Source: Pseudomonas sp. B21_DOA (lineage in GTDB: Bacteria > Pseudomonadota > Gammaproteobacteria > Pseudomonadales > Pseudomonadaceae). From it: DNA of 64,000 bases. Position 1 is the stretch's first letter. Each line of letters begins with the position of its first letter. A model generated the notes under the pieces. The model was not told the origin of the DNA and did no database searches. It saw nothing but the letters and a program-made list of their open reading frames with translations. The stretch is taken from contig CP086683.1 in NCBI GenBank assembly GCA_030544685.1, forward strand, positions 2,728,001-2,792,000, written 5' to 3'. This document shows positions 15,759-27,646 of this stretch, in pieces. Position numbers and translations under genes: made by a program.

Positions 15759-18590
15759 ATGCAAGAAAGCGTGATGCAGCGCATGTGGAACAGCGCCTAC
15801 CTTTCAGGTGGAAACGCTGCCTATGTGGAAGAGCTTTATGAGCTCTACCTGCACGACCCTAACGCTGTGCCAGAAGAGTGGCGCACCTACTTTCAGAAGT
15901 TGCCAGCCGACGGCAACTCTGCCACTGATGTTTCGCACTCGACGATTCGCGATCATTTCGTGCTGCTGGCAAAGAACCAGCGCCGCGCCCAACCGGTTTC
16001 CGCCGGCAGCGTGAGCAGTGAGCACGAGAAGAAGCAAGTTGAAGTGCTGCGATTGATCCAGGCCTACCGTATGCGTGGCCACCAGGCAGCCCAGCTTGAC
16101 CCGCTGGGGCTGTGGCAGCGTCCTGCACCTGCAGACCTGTCGATCAATCATTACGGCTTGACCAATGCCGATCTTGATACGACCTTCCGTGCCGGCGACC
16201 TGTTCATCGGCAAAGAGGAAGCGAGCCTACGCGAAATTCACGAAGCGTTGCAGCAGACATATTGCCGCACCATCGGCGCTGAATTCACGCACATCACCGA
16301 TTCCGAGCAGCGCCAGTGGTTCCAGCAGCGTCTGGAAAGCGTGCGTGGCCGTCCGACGTACTCCGCCGACATCAAGAGCCACCTGCTTGAGCGCGTGACT
16401 GCCGGTGAAGGCCTGGAAAAATACCTGGGCACCAAATACCCGGGCACCAAGCGTTTCGGTCTGGAAGGCGGCGAAAGCCTGATTCCGATGCTCGACGAAC
16501 TGATCCAGCGTTCCGGCTCGTACGGCACCAAGGAAGTCGTCATCGGCATGGCCCACCGTGGCCGTCTGAACGTACTGGTCAACACCTTCGGCAAGAACCC
16601 GCGCGAGCTGTTCGACGAGTTCGAAGGCAAGAAGAAGGTCGAGCTCGGTTCCGGTGACGTCAAATATCACCAGGGCTTCTCGTCCAACGTGATGACCACC
16701 GGCGGTGAAGTTCACCTGGCCATGGCGTTCAACCCATCCCACCTGGAAATCGTTTCCCCGGTGGTCGAGGGTTCGGTGCGCGCCCGTCAGGACCGTCGCA
16801 ACGACCTGACCGGTGAGAAGGTACTGCCGATCTCCATCCACGGTGACGCGGCATTCGCCGGTCAGGGCGTGGTCATGGAAACCTTCCAGATGTCGCAGAC
16901 CCGCGGTTTCAAGACCGGCGGTACCGTGCACATCGTGATCAACAACCAGGTTGGTTTCACCATCAGCAACCCGCTGGACTCGCGTTCCACCGAGTACGCC
17001 ACCGACGTTGCGAAGATGATCCAGGCGCCGATCCTCCATGTGAATGGTGATGATCCGGAAGCCGTGCTGTTCGTGACCCAGCTGGCCATCGACTACCGCA
17101 TGCAGTTCAAGCGTGACGTGGTGATCGATCTGGTCTGCTACCGTCGTCGCGGCCACAACGAGGCCGACGAGCCAAGCGGCACCCAGCCTCTGATGTATCA
17201 GCAGATCACCAAGCAGCGCACCACCCGCGAGCTGTACGCTGAACGCCTGACCCAGGCCGGTGTGCTCGACGCTGAACGTGTTCAGGCCAAGGTCGACGAA
17301 TACCGCAACGCGCTGGACAACGGTCTGCACGTGGTGAAATCGCTGGTCAAAGAGCCGAACAAAGAGCTGTTCGTCGACTGGCGTCCGTATCTGGGCCACG
17401 CCTGGACCGCGCGTCACGACACGCGCTTCGATCTGAAGACCTTGCAAGAGCTGTCCGCCAAGCTGCTGGAAATTCCGGAAGGCTTCGTGGTCCAGCGTCA
17501 GGTCGCGAAGATCTACGAAGACCGTCAGAAGATGCAAGCCGGCGGCCTGCCGATCAACTGGGGTTACGCCGAAACCATGGCGTACGCGACCCTGGCGTTC
17601 GAAGGTCACCCGATTCGCATGACTGGTCAGGACATCGGCCGCGGTACGTTCTCGCACCGTCACGCTGTGTTGCACAACCAGAAAGACGCGGGCACCTACA
17701 TTCCGCTGCAGAACCTGTACGACGGTCAGCCTCGCTTCGACCTGTACGACTCGTTCCTCTCGGAAGAAGCGGTACTGGCATTCGAATACGGTTACTCGAC
17801 CACCACGCCAAATGCGCTGGTGATCTGGGAAGCCCAGTTCGGCGACTTCGCCAACGGTGCACAGGTCGTGATCGACCAGTTCATCACCAGCGGTGAGCAC
17901 AAGTGGGGCCGTCTCTGCGGTCTGACCATGCTGCTGCCACACGGTTACGAAGGCCAGGGCCCTGAGCACAGCTCGGCACGTCTTGAGCGCTACCTGCAGC
18001 TGTGCGCCGAGCACAACATTCAGGTGTGCATGCCGACCACGCCGGCACAGATCTACCACTTGCTGCGTCGTCAGGTGATCCGTCCGCTGCGCAAGCCGCT
18101 GGTCGTGCTGACGCCGAAGTCGCTGCTGCGCCACAAGCTGGCCATCTCGACGCTGGAAGATCTGGCCGAAGGTTCGTTCCAGACCGTGATCCCGGAAATC
18201 GACGCTCTGGACCCGAAAAAGGTCGAGCGCGTGGTTCTGTGCAGCGGCAAGGTCTACTACGACCTGCTGGAAAAACGCCGTGCCGAAGGCCGCGAAGATA
18301 TCGCCATCGTGCGTATCGAGCAGCTGTATCCGTTCCCTGAGGACGACTTGAAAGAAGTCCTGGCTCCGTACACCAACGTCAAACATGCCGTCTGGTGTCA
18401 GGAAGAGCCGATGAACCAGGGTGCCTGGTACTGCAGCCAGCATCACTTGCGTCGCAGCATCGCCAACCTCGACAAGACTCTCGTACTTGAGTACGCGGGC
18501 CGTGAGGCTTCGGCTGCACCAGCTTGTGGTTATGCATCGATGCACGCCGAGCAGCAGGAAAAACTGCTGCAAGACGCTTTCACTGTTTAA
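15759..18590 (+). CDS. sucA: 2-oxoglutarate dehydrogenase E1 component SucA
   Basis: This 943-residue thiamine-diphosphate enzyme decarboxylates 2-oxoglutarate and transfers the succinyl group to the lipoyl arm of SucB. Landmarks are the N-terminal E2-binding segment (MWNSAYLSGGNAAYVEELYELY), IGMAHRGRLNVLVN, the ThDP/Mg motif GDAAFAGQGVVMET, and the late GQDIGRGTFSHRHAV and GYEGQGPEHSSARLER stretches. Length is normal for the family (933-943). The 250-base upstream gap has a GC-rich hairpin (GCGGGCTTCAACCCGC) near 15548 but no clear terminator, so readthrough from sdhB is possible. Confidence 0.97.
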   Translation: MQESVMQRMWNSAYLSGGNAAYVEELYELYLHDPNAVPEEWRTYFQKLPADGNSATDVSHSTIRDHFVLLAKNQRRAQPVSAGSVSSEHEKKQVEVLRLIQAYRMRGHQAAQLDPLGLWQRPAPADLSINHYGLTNADLDTTFRAGDLFIGKEEASLREIHEALQQTYCRTIGAEFTHITDSEQRQWFQQRLESVRGRPTYSADIKSHLLERVTAGEGLEKYLGTKYPGTKRFGLEGGESLIPMLDELIQRSGSYGTKEVVIGMAHRGRLNVLVNTFGKNPRELFDEFEGKKKVELGSGDVKYHQGFSSNVMTTGGEVHLAMAFNPSHLEIVSPVVEGSVRARQDRRNDLTGEKVLPISIHGDAAFAGQGVVMETFQMSQTRGFKTGGTVHIVINNQVGFTISNPLDSRSTEYATDVAKMIQAPILHVNGDDPEAVLFVTQLAIDYRMQFKRDVVIDLVCYRRRGHNEADEPSGTQPLMYQQITKQRTTRELYAERLTQAGVLDAERVQAKVDEYRNALDNGLHVVKSLVKEPNKELFVDWRPYLGHAWTARHDTRFDLKTLQELSAKLLEIPEGFVVQRQVAKIYEDRQKMQAGGLPINWGYAETMAYATLAFEGHPIRMTGQDIGRGTFSHRHAVLHNQKDAGTYIPLQNLYDGQPRFDLYDSFLSEEAVLAFEYGYSTTTPNALVIWEAQFGDFANGAQVVIDQFITSGEHKWGRLCGLTMLLPHGYEGQGPEHSSARLERYLQLCAEHNIQVCMPTTPAQIYHLLRRQVIRPLRKPLVVLTPKSLLRHKLAISTLEDLAEGSFQTVIPEIDALDPKKVERVVLCSGKVYYDLLEKRRAEGREDIAIVRIEQLYPFPEDDLKEVLAPYTNVKHAVWCQEEPMNQGAWYCSQHHLRRSIANLDKTLVLEYAGREASAAPACGYASMHAEQQEKLLQDAFTV

Positions 18591-18634
18591 CGCCTTCGCG
18601 CTGACTGAAACCGAATTTTAAGGACCCACAGATA

Positions 18635-19864
18635 ATGGCTATCGAAATCAAAGCCCCGTCATTCCCGGAATCGGTTGCCGATGGCACCGTTGCCACCTGG
18701 CACAAGAAACCAGGTGAGGCCGTCAAGCGTGACGACCTGATCGTCGACATCGAAACCGACAAAGTCGTGCTCGAAGTGTTGGCTGAAGCAGACGGCGTGC
18801 TGGGCGCAATCGTTGCCGAAGAGGGCGCTACCGTTCTGTCGAACCAGGTCCTGGGCTCGATCGAAGAGGGCGGCGCTGCTGCTGCCGCTCCTGCCGCCGC
18901 TGCTGCTGCTCCGGCCGCTACTGCCGCTGCCGCACCGGCTGCTGCCGATGGCGAAGATGACCCGATCGCCGCTCCTGCCGCTCGCAAGCTGGCTGAAGAA
19001 AACGGCATCAACATCGCTTCCGTTGCCGGTACCGGCAAAGGTGGTCGTGTGACCAAGGAAGACGTGGTTGCTGCTGTTGCTGCGAAGAAAGCCGCTCCGG
19101 CTGCCGCACCTGCCAAGGCTGCTGCTCCTTCGGCTGCTGCGCCTGTGTTCGCTGCCGGCGACCGCATCGAGAAGCGCGTACCGATGACTCGCGTACGTGC
19201 CACTGTGGCCAAGCGTCTGGTTGAAGCCCAGTCGAACATGGCGATGCTGACCACGTTCAACGAAGTCGACATGACCGAAGTTATGGCCCTGCGTTCGAAG
19301 TACAAGGACCTGTTCGAGAAGTCCCACAACGGCGTACGCCTGGGCTTCATGTCGTTCTTCGTGAAAGCGGCCACCGAAGCGCTGAAACGCTTCCCGGCTG
19401 TCAACGCGTCGATCGACGGCGGCGACATCGTTTACCACGGCTATGCGGACATCGGCGTTGCCGTTTCCAGCGACCGTGGCCTGGTGGTACCGGTTCTGCG
19501 TAACGCCGAGCTGATGAGCCTGGCTGAAATCGAAGGCGGCATCGCAACATTTGGCAAGAAAGCCCGTGACGGCAAACTGTCGATGGACGAGATGACCGGT
19601 GGTACCTTCACCATCACCAACGGTGGTACCTTCGGTTCGATGATGTCGACGCCGATCGTCAACCCGCCGCAGGCAGCGATCCTGGGCATGCACAACATCA
19701 TCCAGCGTCCGATGGCCATCAACGGTCAGGTCGTGATCCGTCCGATGATGTACCTGGCTCTGTCCTACGATCACCGCCTGATCGATGGCAAAGAAGCTGT
19801 GACCTTCCTGGTGACCATCAAGAACCTGCTGGAAGATCCGGCTCGTCTGTTGCTGGATATCTAA
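18635..19864 (+). CDS. sucB: Dihydrolipoyllysine-residue succinyltransferase SucB
   Basis: This 409-residue E2 core of the 2-oxoglutarate dehydrogenase complex has three parts. Residues 1-77 form the lipoyl domain, with Lys43 in [10 protein letters not shown] as the lipoylation site. A long Ala/Pro linker (about 82-110) leads to the peripheral subunit-binding domain ([20 protein letters not shown]). The acyltransferase domain ends in [13 protein letters not shown] with the catalytic His. The ribosome site AAGGA precedes the ATG. It lies 44 bases after sucA. Confidence 0.97.
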   Translation: MAIEIKAPSFPESVADGTVATWHKKPGEAVKRDDLIVDIETDKVVLEVLAEADGVLGAIVAEEGATVLSNQVLGSIEEGGAAAAAPAAAAAAPAATAAAAPAAADGEDDPIAAPAARKLAEENGINIASVAGTGKGGRVTKEDVVAAVAAKKAAPAAAPAKAAAPSAAAPVFAAGDRIEKRVPMTRVRATVAKRLVEAQSNMAMLTTFNEVDMTEVMALRSKYKDLFEKSHNGVRLGFMSFFVKAATEALKRFPAVNASIDGGDIVYHGYADIGVAVSSDRGLVVPVLRNAELMSLAEIEGGIATFGKKARDGKLSMDEMTGGTFTITNGGTFGSMMSTPIVNPPQAAILGMHNIIQRPMAINGQVVIRPMMYLALSYDHRLIDGKEAVTFLVTIKNLLEDPARLLLDI

Positions 19865-19866
19865 AA

Positions 19867-19955
19867 AGCAGCTGCAAGCTTTCAGCTACAAGCCTCAAGC
19901 TCAAGGCGAGCGGGTGGGCTTGCAGCTTGAAGCTTGCGGCTTGTAGCTTTATTGC
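19867..19955. repeat. AGCTGCAAGCTT-family hairpin between sucB and lpdG
   Basis: An imperfect inverted repeat (AGCTGCAAGCTTTCAGCTAC and GCTTGCAGCTTGAAGCTTGC) folds into a long stem inside the suc operon. It belongs to the same family as 9617-9670 and 23703-23778. It may tune mRNA stability between sucB and lpdG; this is inferred. Confidence 0.75.
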
Positions 19956-19971
19956 TAAAGAGGATTTTTGA

Positions 19972-21408
<1,437 letters not shown>

Positions 21409-21590
21409 GACATAATAAGAAACCACGGCGGCAACGGCCCGTCGTGAGCCTTGCGAGCAAGACTCACCGCGGAATGTCCGCCGGACGCAGTCTTGCGTAG
21501 CCCAGCTACGCAAGCAGCAGTCACAGGTGGCGCGGCACTCAAACGAGCGCAGCGCCGAATGCGCAGTACCTAACGAAGACGGTAAAAAGC

Positions 21591-22757
21591 ATGAATCTTC
21601 ACGAGTATCAGGGTAAGCAGCTGTTCGCTGAATACGGCCTGCCAGTTTCCACTGGTTACGCAGTAGACACCCCGGAAGCAGCAGCAGAAGCTTGCGACAA
21701 GATCGGCGGCAACGAGTGGGTCGTCAAAGCCCAGGTTCACGCCGGTGGTCGCGGTAAAGCGGGCGGCGTAAAGCTGGTTCGCAGCAAAGAAGACGCCAAA
21801 GCCTTCGCACAGCAGTGGCTGGGCAAGCGTCTGGTGACTTACCAGACTGACGCCAATGGCCAGCCAGTCACCAAGATCCTGGTTGAATCGTGCACTGATA
21901 TCGCTAAAGAGCTGTACCTGGGCGCTGTCGTTGACCGTTCGAGCCGTCGCATCGTGTTCATGGCGTCCACCGAAGGTGGCGTGGACATCGAGAAAATCGC
22001 TCACGACACTCCAGAAAAAATTCTCAAGGCCACTATCGATCCACTGGTTGGCGCTCAGCCATCCCAGGGTCGCGAGCTGGCATTCCAGCTGGGTCTGGAA
22101 GGCAAGCAGGTCACTCAGTTCGCCAAGATCTTCGTAGGTCTGGCCAAGCTGTTCAAAGACCACGACCTGGCTCTGCTGGAAGTGAACCCGCTGGTGATCA
22201 AGGCTGACGGCGATCTGCACTGCCTGGACGCGAAGATCAACATCGACGCCAACGCCATGTACCGTCAGCCTAAGCTGAAGGCTTTCCACGATCCGTCGCA
22301 GGACGATCCGCGCGAAGCGCACGCTGCCAAGTTCGAACTGAACTACGTAGCCCTGGAAGGCAACATCGGCTGCATGGTCAACGGTGCCGGTCTGGCCATG
22401 GGTACCATGGACATCGTCAACCTGCATGGCGGCAAGCCAGCCAACTTCCTCGACGTAGGTGGTGGCGCTACCAAGGAACGCGTTACTGAAGCGTTCAAGA
22501 TCATCCTGTCCGACCAGAACGTCGCGGCAGTACTGGTCAACATCTTCGGCGGCATCGTTCGCTGCGACATGATTGCCGAAGGCATCATCGGCGCCGTGAA
22601 AGAAGTCGGCGTGAAAATCCCGGTTGTTGTTCGCCTTGAAGGCAACAACGCTGAGCTGGGCGCTAAAGTACTGGCAGAAAGCGGTTTGAACATCATCGCT
22701 GCTACCAGCCTGACCGACGCTGCTCAACAAGTTGTCAAAGCTGCGGAGGGCAAATAA
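21591..22757 (+). CDS. sucC: Succinyl-CoA synthetase beta subunit SucC
   Basis: This 388-residue ATP-grasp subunit of the enzyme converts succinyl-CoA, ADP and phosphate to succinate, ATP and CoA. It begins with [19 protein letters not shown] and has [18 protein letters not shown] and the C-terminal [16 protein letters not shown] loop. Length equals the E. coli protein (388). The 182-base gap after lpdG has a short perfect hairpin (CTTGCGTAGCCCAGCTACGCAAG near 21491) and no terminator run. It overlaps sucD by one base. Confidence 0.97.
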   Translation: MNLHEYQGKQLFAEYGLPVSTGYAVDTPEAAAEACDKIGGNEWVVKAQVHAGGRGKAGGVKLVRSKEDAKAFAQQWLGKRLVTYQTDANGQPVTKILVESCTDIAKELYLGAVVDRSSRRIVFMASTEGGVDIEKIAHDTPEKILKATIDPLVGAQPSQGRELAFQLGLEGKQVTQFAKIFVGLAKLFKDHDLALLEVNPLVIKADGDLHCLDAKINIDANAMYRQPKLKAFHDPSQDDPREAHAAKFELNYVALEGNIGCMVNGAGLAMGTMDIVNLHGGKPANFLDVGGGATKERVTEAFKIILSDQNVAAVLVNIFGGIVRCDMIAEGIIGAVKEVGVKIPVVVRLEGNNAELGAKVLAESGLNIIAATSLTDAAQQVVKAAEGK

Positions 22758-23641
22758 TGAGCGTCCTGATCAATAAAGACACCAAAGTTATCTGCCAGGG
22801 TATTACCGGTTCGCAAGGTAGTTTCCACACCCAGCAAGCCATCGAATACGGCACCAAGATGGTTGGTGGCGTAACTCCAGGCAAGGGCGGCACCGAGCAC
22901 CTGGGTCTGCCAGTGTTCAACACCGTCAAAGACGCAGTAGCTGCCACTGGCGCTACTGCCAGCGTGATCTACGTTCCGGCTCCGTTCTGCAAGGACTCGA
23001 TCCTGGAAGCGGCATTCGGCGGCATCAAGCTGATCGTCTGCATCACCGAAGGCATTCCTACCCTGGACATGCTGGACGCCAAAGTTAAGTGCGACGAGCT
23101 GGGCGTAGTCCTGATCGGCCCTAACTGCCCAGGCGTGATCACCCCAGGCGAATGCAAGATCGGCATCATGCCAGGTCACATTCACTTGCCAGGCAAGGTC
23201 GGTATCGTTTCGCGTTCCGGCACCCTGACCTATGAAGCTGTGAAGCAGACCACTGACGCCGGTTTCGGTCAGTCGACTTGCGTCGGCATCGGCGGTGACC
23301 CGATCCCGGGTTCGAACTTCATCGACATCCTGAAGCTGTTCCAGGAAGACCCGAAGACCGAAGCGATCGTGATGATCGGCGAGATCGGCGGTTCGGCTGA
23401 AGAAGAAGCGGCTGCCTACATCAAGGCTAACGTGACCAAGCCGGTTGTTTCCTACATCGCTGGTGTGACTGCTCCTCCGGGCAAGCGCATGGGCCATGCT
23501 GGCGCAATCATCTCTGGCGGCAAAGGCACTGCAGACGAGAAATTCGCTGCGCTGCAAGACGCAGGCGTAAAAACCGTGCGTTCGCTGGCAGACATCGGCA
23601 AGGCCCTGGCCGAGCTGACTGGCTGGGAAGTGAAGAAGTAA
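22757..23641 (+). CDS. sucD: Succinyl-CoA synthetase alpha subunit SucD
   Basis: This 294-residue CoA-binding subunit carries the phosphorylated active-site His in [17 protein letters not shown]. The N-terminal CoA domain has [20 protein letters not shown] and [20 protein letters not shown]. The start codon shares a base with the sucC stop (TAATG), indicating coupled 1:1 synthesis. A strong terminator follows at 23668-23700 and ends the cluster. Confidence 0.97.
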   Translation: MSVLINKDTKVICQGITGSQGSFHTQQAIEYGTKMVGGVTPGKGGTEHLGLPVFNTVKDAVAATGATASVIYVPAPFCKDSILEAAFGGIKLIVCITEGIPTLDMLDAKVKCDELGVVLIGPNCPGVITPGECKIGIMPGHIHLPGKVGIVSRSGTLTYEAVKQTTDAGFGQSTCVGIGGDPIPGSNFIDILKLFQEDPKTEAIVMIGEIGGSAEEEAAAYIKANVTKPVVSYIAGVTAPPGKRMGHAGAIISGGKGTADEKFAALQDAGVKTVRSLADIGKALAELTGWEVKK

Positions 23642-23667
23642 GCTTCGGCTGACTTTTTGTTCCAGCA

Positions 23668-23700
23668 ACAAAGGCCACCTTCGGGTGGCCTTTGTCGTTT
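23668..23700 (+). terminator. Intrinsic terminator after sucD
   Basis: A 12-bp perfect stem ACAAAGGCCACC / GGTGGCCTTTGT with a TTCG tetraloop is followed by a T-rich tail. Confidence 0.9.
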
Positions 23701-23702
23701 AA

Positions 23703-23778
23703 GGGCAGCTTCAAGCTTCAAGCGGCTAGCTGCAAGATAAAAGCTTGCAGCTTGAAACTTGTAGCTTGCAGCTGCTTT
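23703..23778. repeat. AGCTTCAAGC/AGCTGCAAG-family hairpin
   Basis: This third copy of the AAGCTT-type inverted repeat (CAGCTTCAAGCTTCAAGC and AAGCTTGCAGCTTGAAAC) lies directly after the sucD terminator. The rest of the gap to braB (23779-24001) shows no gene. Confidence 0.75.
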
Positions 23779-24001
23779 TCTTATGTAAACGCGACACGGA
23801 AACGTCGCGTATCGGATAGTTCGCCCTCCAACAGTGCGTTTGTCAGGCAAATTCGTTAGGCTGGCAGCCATTTTTGCGTCCGCCGCCCACAAGGCAGCCA
23901 CGCGCTTTAAGGGTCAGTCCCATACGGATCGACAGCATTTCCCTAATCCAACAGGGCAATCCCCCTCTAAATTCCGATTTCAGTAGTGTGGTATTACCTT
24001 A

Positions 24002-25315
24002 ATGAAAGTTTTGAAAGGTCAGGACATCCTGGCACTTGGTTTTATGACGTTTGCCCTGTTTGTCGGGGCCGGTAACATCATTTTCCCGCCGATCGTCGGC
24101 TTGCAGGCCGGACCTCACGTCTGGATGGCCGCGCTGGGCTTTCTGATCACTGCCGTAGGTTTGCCGGTAGTGACCGTGGTGGCGTTGGCCAAGGTCGGCG
24201 GCGCGATGGATGCGTTGAGCAGCCCGATCGGCAAGATCGCTGGCGGTATCCTCGCGGCGGCGTGCTATCTGGCCGTGGGGCCGCTGTTCGCCACGCCGCG
24301 CACCGCGACCGTATCCTTCGAAGTGGGTCTGGCGCCGTTGACCGGCGAAAGCCCGCTGGCGCTGTTCCTCTACAGCTCGGTGTACTTCCTGCTGGTGTTC
24401 TTCATTTCGCTCTACCCTGGGCGTTTGCTGGATACCGTTGGCCGCTTCCTCGCGCCGCTGAAAATCATCGCGCTGGCAGTGTTGGGTATCGCTGCATTTG
24501 CCTTGCCGGCAGGTGACATCGGTCACGGCACGCCGGAATACGTCGCCGCGCCATTTTCGCAAGGGTTCATTAATGGTTATCTGACCATGGATACCCTCGG
24601 GGCACTGGTGTTCGGCATTGTTATCGTTAACGCGATCCGCTCCCGTGGCGTCGAGTCGCCGGCGCTGATCACCCGTTACGCGATCATCGCCGGGCTGATT
24701 GCCGGCGTGGGTCTGGCACTGGTCTACGTCAGCCTGTTCCGCCTCGGATCCGGCAGCCATGAAGTCGCGGTCGGCGCCACCAACGGCGCGGCGGTGTTGC
24801 ATGCCTACGTGCAGCACACCTTCGGTTCGCTGGGCAGCGGTTTCCTTGCGGTGCTGATCTCGCTGGCGTGTCTGGTCACGGCGGTCGGTCTGACCTGTGC
24901 CTGTGCTGAGTACTTCAGCCGTGTACTGCCACTGTCCTACAAGACGCTGGTGATTATCCTCGCAGCGTTCTCGCTGCTGGTCTCCAACCTTGGTCTGACC
25001 AAGCTGATTGCTTTCTCGATTCCAGTACTCACCGCTATCTACCCGCCGTGCATCGTTCTGGTCGCGCTGAGCTTCTGCAAGGATTTCTGGCATGAGCACG
25101 GGCGCATTCTTGGCCCGGTGATGCTGGTGTCGTTCCTGTTCGGCACCATCGACGCCTTGAAAGGCGCTGGTCTGGCCGACTGGATGCCAACTCAGCTGAC
25201 CCATCTGCCGCTGAGCGAGCAGGGTCTGGCGTGGCTGGTCCCGTGCGTGATGACCCTGGTGGTCGCCGTGGTCTGTGATCGCCTGCTGGGCAAGCGCAGC
25301 GAAGTCACTGCCTGA
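24002..25315 (+). CDS. braB: Branched-chain amino acid:cation symporter BraB/BrnQ
   Basis: This 437-residue LIVCS-family transporter for Leu, Ile and Val has about 12 membrane helices. The N-terminus [30 protein letters not shown] is typical, as are [24 protein letters not shown] and the middle [22 protein letters not shown]. BraB in P. aeruginosa couples uptake to Na+ and also lies just after sucD, which supports the name over BraZ. A weak ribosome site precedes the ATG. It is monocistronic with its own terminator. Confidence 0.92.
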   Translation: MKVLKGQDILALGFMTFALFVGAGNIIFPPIVGLQAGPHVWMAALGFLITAVGLPVVTVVALAKVGGAMDALSSPIGKIAGGILAAACYLAVGPLFATPRTATVSFEVGLAPLTGESPLALFLYSSVYFLLVFFISLYPGRLLDTVGRFLAPLKIIALAVLGIAAFALPAGDIGHGTPEYVAAPFSQGFINGYLTMDTLGALVFGIVIVNAIRSRGVESPALITRYAIIAGLIAGVGLALVYVSLFRLGSGSHEVAVGATNGAAVLHAYVQHTFGSLGSGFLAVLISLACLVTAVGLTCACAEYFSRVLPLSYKTLVIILAAFSLLVSNLGLTKLIAFSIPVLTAIYPPCIVLVALSFCKDFWHEHGRILGPVMLVSFLFGTIDALKGAGLADWMPTQLTHLPLSEQGLAWLVPCVMTLVVAVVCDRLLGKRSEVTA

Positions 25316-25360
25316 CGTAGTTTGGCCCCGCCACAAGCGGGTCGAGCACGGTTAAACAGA

Positions 25361-25395
25361 AATGCCCCGTATCAATCGATACGGGGCATTTTTTA
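25361..25395 (+). terminator. Intrinsic terminator after braB
   Basis: The stem AATGCCCCGTATC / GATACGGGGCATT with loop AATC is followed by T6. Confidence 0.9.
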
Positions 25396-25452
25396 TGCGC
25401 GTGAGGCAGTGTCTTTTTGCTGAGCTAACGTCGAAGGGTTGCTTAGCTTTTA

Positions 25453-25541
25453 TGTAGGAGTGAGCCTGCTCGCGATAGCGGTTTGTCGGTCACGTCACTA
25501 TTGAATGAAAAACCGCTATCGCGAGCAGGCTCACTCCTACA
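25453..25541. repeat. REP doublet (REPIN-like)
   Basis: This is a long, nearly perfect inverted pair: TGTAGGAGTGAGCCTGCTCG, GCGATAGCGG, then the complement. The loop is about 30 bases. It is the TGTAGGAGTGAG variant also seen at 54421-54490. Confidence 0.88.
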
Positions 25542-25574
25542 GGTGTACAGCGTCTACATCTCACGAGGAATTGC

Positions 25575-26312
25575 ATGTCGTTCATCCAAGCCAATCTGAT
25601 CCACTTGCTCGCCGCCGTCTGGTTTGTCGTCTGCTGGGGCGGTTACACCCGTTATGCCACCTGGAAGGCCCGTGATACGGCGTGTCTGGCCAGCGTGTTG
25701 CACCTTTACCGCGAAGACTGGATGCGCCGCATGCTGCTGCGTGACAACCGCATCGCCGATGCCAGCGTGATCGGCAATCTGGAGCGCAACGCCTCGTTCT
25801 TCGCATCCAGCACGCTGATCATCCTCGCCGGTATTCTCACCGTGCTCGGTGCGTCCGACCGAGCCGTGTCGTTGTTGGCGGATATTCCGATGGTGCAGCA
25901 GGCGTCGCAAGGCATGTCGGAGATCAAGTTGCTGTGCCTGGCACTGGTGTTCGTCTATGCGTTCTTCACTTTCAGCTGGTGCATGCGCCAATACAACTTC
26001 GCGGCGATTCTGGTCGGTTCAGCGCCGATGATCGGCGAGCGCCAAGTGACCGAGCAGGAACGCAAGGCCTTCGCTTCACGGGCGGCGCGGGTGATTTCGA
26101 TGGCGGCCAACCAGTTCAACTTCGGCCTGCGTTCTTATTACTTCGGCATGAGCATGTTGGCGTGGTTCGTCAGCCCGTGGCTGTTCATGATCATGAGCGC
26201 CGGTGTCGTGGTGGTTTTGTACCGCCGCGAGTTTCATTCCGACGTTCTCGATGTCATGGTCTATACCCCTACAGAGGCGCCCGTCCCTGAGGCAAACAAA
26301 GAGGCTGTTTGA
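25575..26312 (+). CDS. DUF599 family membrane protein
   Basis: This 245-residue protein of the DUF599 family has four predicted transmembrane helices (about residues 8-25, 75-97, 115-140 and 190-220). The family-typical segments are YREDWMRRMLLRDNRIADASVIGNLERNASFFAS and FNFGLRSYYFGMSMLAWFVSP. Function is not known. Its stop shares a base with the start of the following MAPEG gene, so they form a two-gene operon. AGGA lies 7 bases before the ATG. Confidence 0.88.
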   Translation: MSFIQANLIHLLAAVWFVVCWGGYTRYATWKARDTACLASVLHLYREDWMRRMLLRDNRIADASVIGNLERNASFFASSTLIILAGILTVLGASDRAVSLLADIPMVQQASQGMSEIKLLCLALVFVYAFFTFSWCMRQYNFAAILVGSAPMIGERQVTEQERKAFASRAARVISMAANQFNFGLRSYYFGMSMLAWFVSPWLFMIMSAGVVVVLYRREFHSDVLDVMVYTPTEAPVPEANKEAV

Positions 26313-26713
26313 TGAGTATTCCGTTCTGGTGTGTGTTTATCAGTGCTTTATTGATCTACGTGGCGCGCATGCCGGTGGCGAGGGCCATGAAAGAGCAGGG
26401 CGGTTATGACAATCACTTGCCCCGGCAGCAGCAGGCGCAGTTGACCGGCTTCGGTGCGAGGGCGCTGGCGGCCCATCAGAACAGCATCGAAGCCTTCATT
26501 CTGTTCGCGGTCGGTGTGCTGATGGCGCACACCACGCAAACCGCGGGTTGGCTGATCGATGCGCTGGCGATCATCTTCGTGATCTCGCGAGTGTTCTATC
26601 TGTGGTTCTATCTGGCGGATCTGGCGAAGTTGCGCAGCCTGATGTGGCTAGTTGGCTTCATCTGTTCGTTGTTGCTGATGATTAGTCCGACTTTTAGAAC
26701 CGTGTTGCTCTAA
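26312..26713 (+). CDS. MAPEG family membrane protein
   Basis: This 133-residue four-helix membrane protein belongs to the MAPEG group (membrane-associated eicosanoid/glutathione metabolism). The key motif GARALAAHQNSIEAFILFAVGV contains the conserved N-x-x-E type residues. Bacterial members are mostly uncharacterised and may bind glutathione or lipid hydroperoxides; no substrate can be read here. The start is the ATG at 26312 inside TGATG, coupling it to the DUF599 gene. An intrinsic terminator follows. Confidence 0.88.
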   Translation: MSIPFWCVFISALLIYVARMPVARAMKEQGGYDNHLPRQQQAQLTGFGARALAAHQNSIEAFILFAVGVLMAHTTQTAGWLIDALAIIFVISRVFYLWFYLADLAKLRSLMWLVGFICSLLLMISPTFRTVLL

Positions 26714-26730
26714 CCGGTAAATCGCAGGCA

Positions 26731-26761
26731 AAAGAAAACCCGCACTTGGCGGGTTTTCTTT
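26731..26761. terminator. Bidirectional intrinsic terminator
   Basis: The stem AAAGAAAACCCGC / GCGGGTTTTCTTT sits between the converging MAPEG and small-lipoprotein genes. Confidence 0.9.
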
Positions 26762-26774
26762 CACACCAGAAAGC

Positions 26775-27011
26775 TTATTGCTTTTTGGCGGCTTCTTCTT
26801 GAGCAGCGGCGTTCGATTCAGCCTGAGCTTTGGCAGCTTCGGCGTTTTCTTTTGCTGCGTCGTTCACTTTATCCTGAGCTTTGTTCATGTCTTGCTGAGC
26901 TTGCTCAGCATGTTGGTTGGCATCTTGAGCTTTGTCCTCGGATTTTTTATCGCAGGCAGCGAGACCGAGGGAAGCGGTCAACATCAAGGCAATAGCTAAA
27001 GTCTTACGCAT
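26775..27011 (-). CDS. Small Ala/Lys/Glu-rich lipoprotein
   Basis: This 78-residue predicted lipoprotein has a signal peptide ending in the lipobox LAAC with Cys20. The mature part is a charged, Ala-rich helix (KAQDANQHAEQAQQDMNKAQ and onward), likely a coiled coil lying in the periplasm. The protein was too small to assign to a family. It is probably an outer-membrane lipoprotein because Asp is the residue at +2 (CDKK); note that Asp at +2 is the inner-membrane retention signal in enterics but is less strict in Pseudomonas. GGAG lies 8 bases before the ATG. Confidence 0.75.
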   Translation of the reverse strand: MRKTLAIALMLTASLGLAACDKKSEDKAQDANQHAEQAQQDMNKAQDKVNDAAKENAEAAKAQAESNAAAQEEAAKKQ

Positions 27012-27169
27012 GGGGTGTATCTCCTTATGGAAAATAACTACTGGCCTTAAGAACTCGGCGCTACGGGTTAAGTTCCTCAATTGTTTCAGATATATAAGTT
27101 TGTTTTATCACGGAACTTTTGCCGCTTTTCTCACTACTGGCACAAGGCCCAAACGCGAGTAATTATCAC

Positions 27170-27646
27170 ATGGCCGAAAACCCTGTTTTTGAGCGCGCGA
27201 CGCGCTTTTTATCGGCATTGCGCCACTGTCAGGTCTTGGGCCTGCACGTGCACAGTGCCTCCAGCGAAGGGCTGACGGTGATCCTGCCGTATAGCGAAAA
27301 AATCGTCGGCAATCCCGAAACCGGCGTCATCCATGGCGGCGCCATCACTTCGCTGATGGACACCGCTTGCGGTATGTCGACCCTGTGCGTGCTGCCAGAG
27401 TTCGAAGTCTGCCCGACTCTTGATCTGCGCATCGACTACATGCACGCCGCCGAACCGCATAAAGCGGTGTATGGCTTCGCCCAGTGCTACCGCGTTACCA
27501 CCGACGTGATTTTTGCCCGGGGTTTTGCCTACCAGGACGATCCCGAGCAACCGATTGCCCACGTCGTCGGCACATTCATGCGCATGGGCATCGGTCTGAA
27601 GGGCAGCAAGGGTTTCGCGGGCGCGATCAAGGGAGCGAGCCAATGA
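27170..27646 (+). CDS. PaaI-type hotdog thioesterase (first of pair)
   Basis: This 158-residue protein of the hotdog PaaI/YbgC-like acyl-CoA thioesterase superfamily shows the family motif NPETGVIHGGAITSLMDTACG (about residues 46-66), with the HGG loop and the conserved Asp. The later segment is LDLRIDYMHAAEPHKAV. The start was placed at ATG 27170 (MAENPVFERA); the upstream in-frame start adds a non-conserved stretch. It overlaps the second thioesterase by 4 bases (ATGA). The two may act together or as a heteromer; this is inferred. Confidence 0.85.
   Translation: MAENPVFERATRFLSALRHCQVLGLHVHSASSEGLTVILPYSEKIVGNPETGVIHGGAITSLMDTACGMSTLCVLPEFEVCPTLDLRIDYMHAAEPHKAVYGFAQCYRVTTDVIFARGFAYQDDPEQPIAHVVGTFMRMGIGLKGSKGFAGAIKGASQ

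Noticed and set aside
16227..18572. 781-residue open frame on the minus strand across sucA
   Set aside because: It is fully antisense to a clear sucA gene, a common artefact of GC-rich third positions. No start signal or recognisable protein features.
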